Source of the DNA: Acidobacteriota bacterium
Lineage (GTDB): Bacteria; Acidobacteriota; Terriglobia; UBA7540
Assembly (NCBI GenBank): GCA_021828225.1
Contig: JAKASH010000297.1
Location: 1 to 5,158, forward strand
Direction: 5' to 3'
DNA: 5,158 nucleotides
The position numbers were made by a program, and so were the translations under genes. Positions 4,859 to 5,158 of the stretch are shown here, piece by piece; the first letter of the stretch is position 1; the number at the start of each line of letters is the position of its first letter. Below the pieces are notes generated by a model. The model saw only the letters and a program-made list of their open reading frames with translations, made no database searches and had not been told where the DNA came from.

Positions 4859-4906
4859 AGGTTTGCGCCAGCACGGCCAGGGGAGAATCTCCCGAGGGGT
4901 CGCGAG

Positions 4907-4934
4907 GCAGAGGCAATTCATGAATTGCCTCTGC
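4907..4934. repeat. Perfect 28-bp palindrome
   Basis: GCAGAGGCAATTCA (4907-4920) is followed immediately by its exact reverse complement TGAATTGCCTCTGC (4921-4934). Outside it CGCG (4901-4904) can pair with CGCG (4939-4942) across a small internal loop. The length and perfection imply selection or recent mobility, as in REP-type or operator sites. Confidence 0.85.
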
Positions 4935-4962
4935 GGGCCGCGAATGCGAATTCCAATTTCAT

Positions 4963-5007
4963 CCGGAGGCGATGCCTCCGGCTATTCTCTTCCGCCCCTT
5001 CGGGGCG
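4963..5007. repeat. Pair of GC-rich palindromes (REP-like)
   Basis: CCGGAGGC-gat-GCCTCCGG (4963-4981, perfect 8-bp arms) and CGCCCC-ttc-GGGGCG (4993-5007, perfect 6-bp arms) stand 11 bases apart. With the 28-bp palindrome upstream they form an array of hairpins typical of REP-like intergenic elements. No transposase or RAYT gene is present in the window. Confidence 0.75.
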
Positions 5008-5060
5008 ACCGGGCAGAAGCGCCGCGACCCTGGAGAGATCGGAGAGGACGCCGCCCGTAA

Positions 5061-5090
5061 CGCGGGGTAGCGGAGTTACCGCGGGGTGGC
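5061..5090. repeat. Short direct repeat CGCGGGGTRGC
   Basis: CGCGGGGTAGC (5061-5071) recurs as CGCGGGGTGGC (5080-5090), ten of eleven bases identical, 19 bases apart. GTAAC (5057-5061) and GTTAC (5075-5079) add a small inverted repeat. This is probably part of the same composite intergenic element as the palindromes to the left. Confidence 0.5.
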
Positions 5091-5130
5091 AAGATCTGCA
5101 AACTTTTGCCAAGGGCAGGCATCTAAGAAA

Positions 5131-5154
5131 AGGAGGGATAGGCATCCCAAAAGG
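5131..5154 (+). promoter_or_regulatory. Shine-Dalgarno-like purine tracts at the right edge
   Basis: AGGAGG (5131-5136) is a perfect Shine-Dalgarno core, but no ATG, GTG or TTG follows at a proper distance before the edge. A second tract AAAAGG (5149-5154) would suit a start codon at or just beyond 5159. Between them GGGAT-aggc-ATCCC (5135-5148) can fold. A gene may start outside the window; this cannot be settled here. Confidence 0.25.
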
Positions 5155-5158
5155 TTTC

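Noticed and set aside
4918..5145. Minus-strand 75-codon frame at the right end
   Set aside because: It reads through several palindromes and direct repeats; its composition follows the repeats and no domain is visible.

Overview
The window looks like a piece of a moderately GC-rich soil or sediment bacterium, most likely an Acidobacteriota (Terriglobia-like) genome. This rests on gene content (a DUF5996 protein, and a soluble MgtE-N/CBS protein beside an NRAMP-type permease) and on the style of the palindrome-rich repeats at the right end. It is inference, because no rRNA or marker gene is present.

Layout. Positions 1-1032 hold the end of a plus-strand unit: the C-terminal part of a bacterial UBP-type zinc-finger protein, whose stop overlaps by 14 bases the start of a complete DUF5996 protein. 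A candidate intrinsic terminator (1090-1120) closes this unit. Three bases later a sigma70-like promoter begins (1123-1150). It opens a roughly 370-base leader containing a full M-box (ykoK) magnesium riboswitch (1211-1377), a linker hairpin (1381-1401) and a strong intrinsic terminator (1415-1447). This is the classic layout of a transcription-attenuating Mg2+ switch.

The leader controls a 413-aa protein (1531-2772). It has two PRC-barrel-like segments, an MgtE N-terminal domain and a CBS pair, but no MgtE membrane domain. After a 224-base gap with two strong hairpins comes an NRAMP-fold permease (2997-4259). In it the canonical metal-site motifs DPGN (TM1) and MPH (TM6) are replaced by DNDAGG and APW, the kind of change associated with NRAMP-related magnesium transporters. 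Read together, the switch, the detached MgtE gate/sensor module and the permease suggest a two-gene Mg2+ uptake system in which MgtE-type regulation acts in trans on an NRAMP-type channel-like carrier. This is the most interesting part of the window.

Positions 4260-5158 contain no gene I can support. They hold a 66-bp-period tandem array with nested 11-bp repeats (about 4390-4590), an A/T-tract palindrome, a 52-bp element resembling a widespread dispersed intergenic repeat (4723-4774), a possible minus-strand promoter inside an inverted repeat (4800-4840), and a dense run of palindromes including a perfect 28-bp one (4907-4934). The last bases carry purine-rich Shine-Dalgarno-like sequence that may serve a gene starting beyond the right edge.
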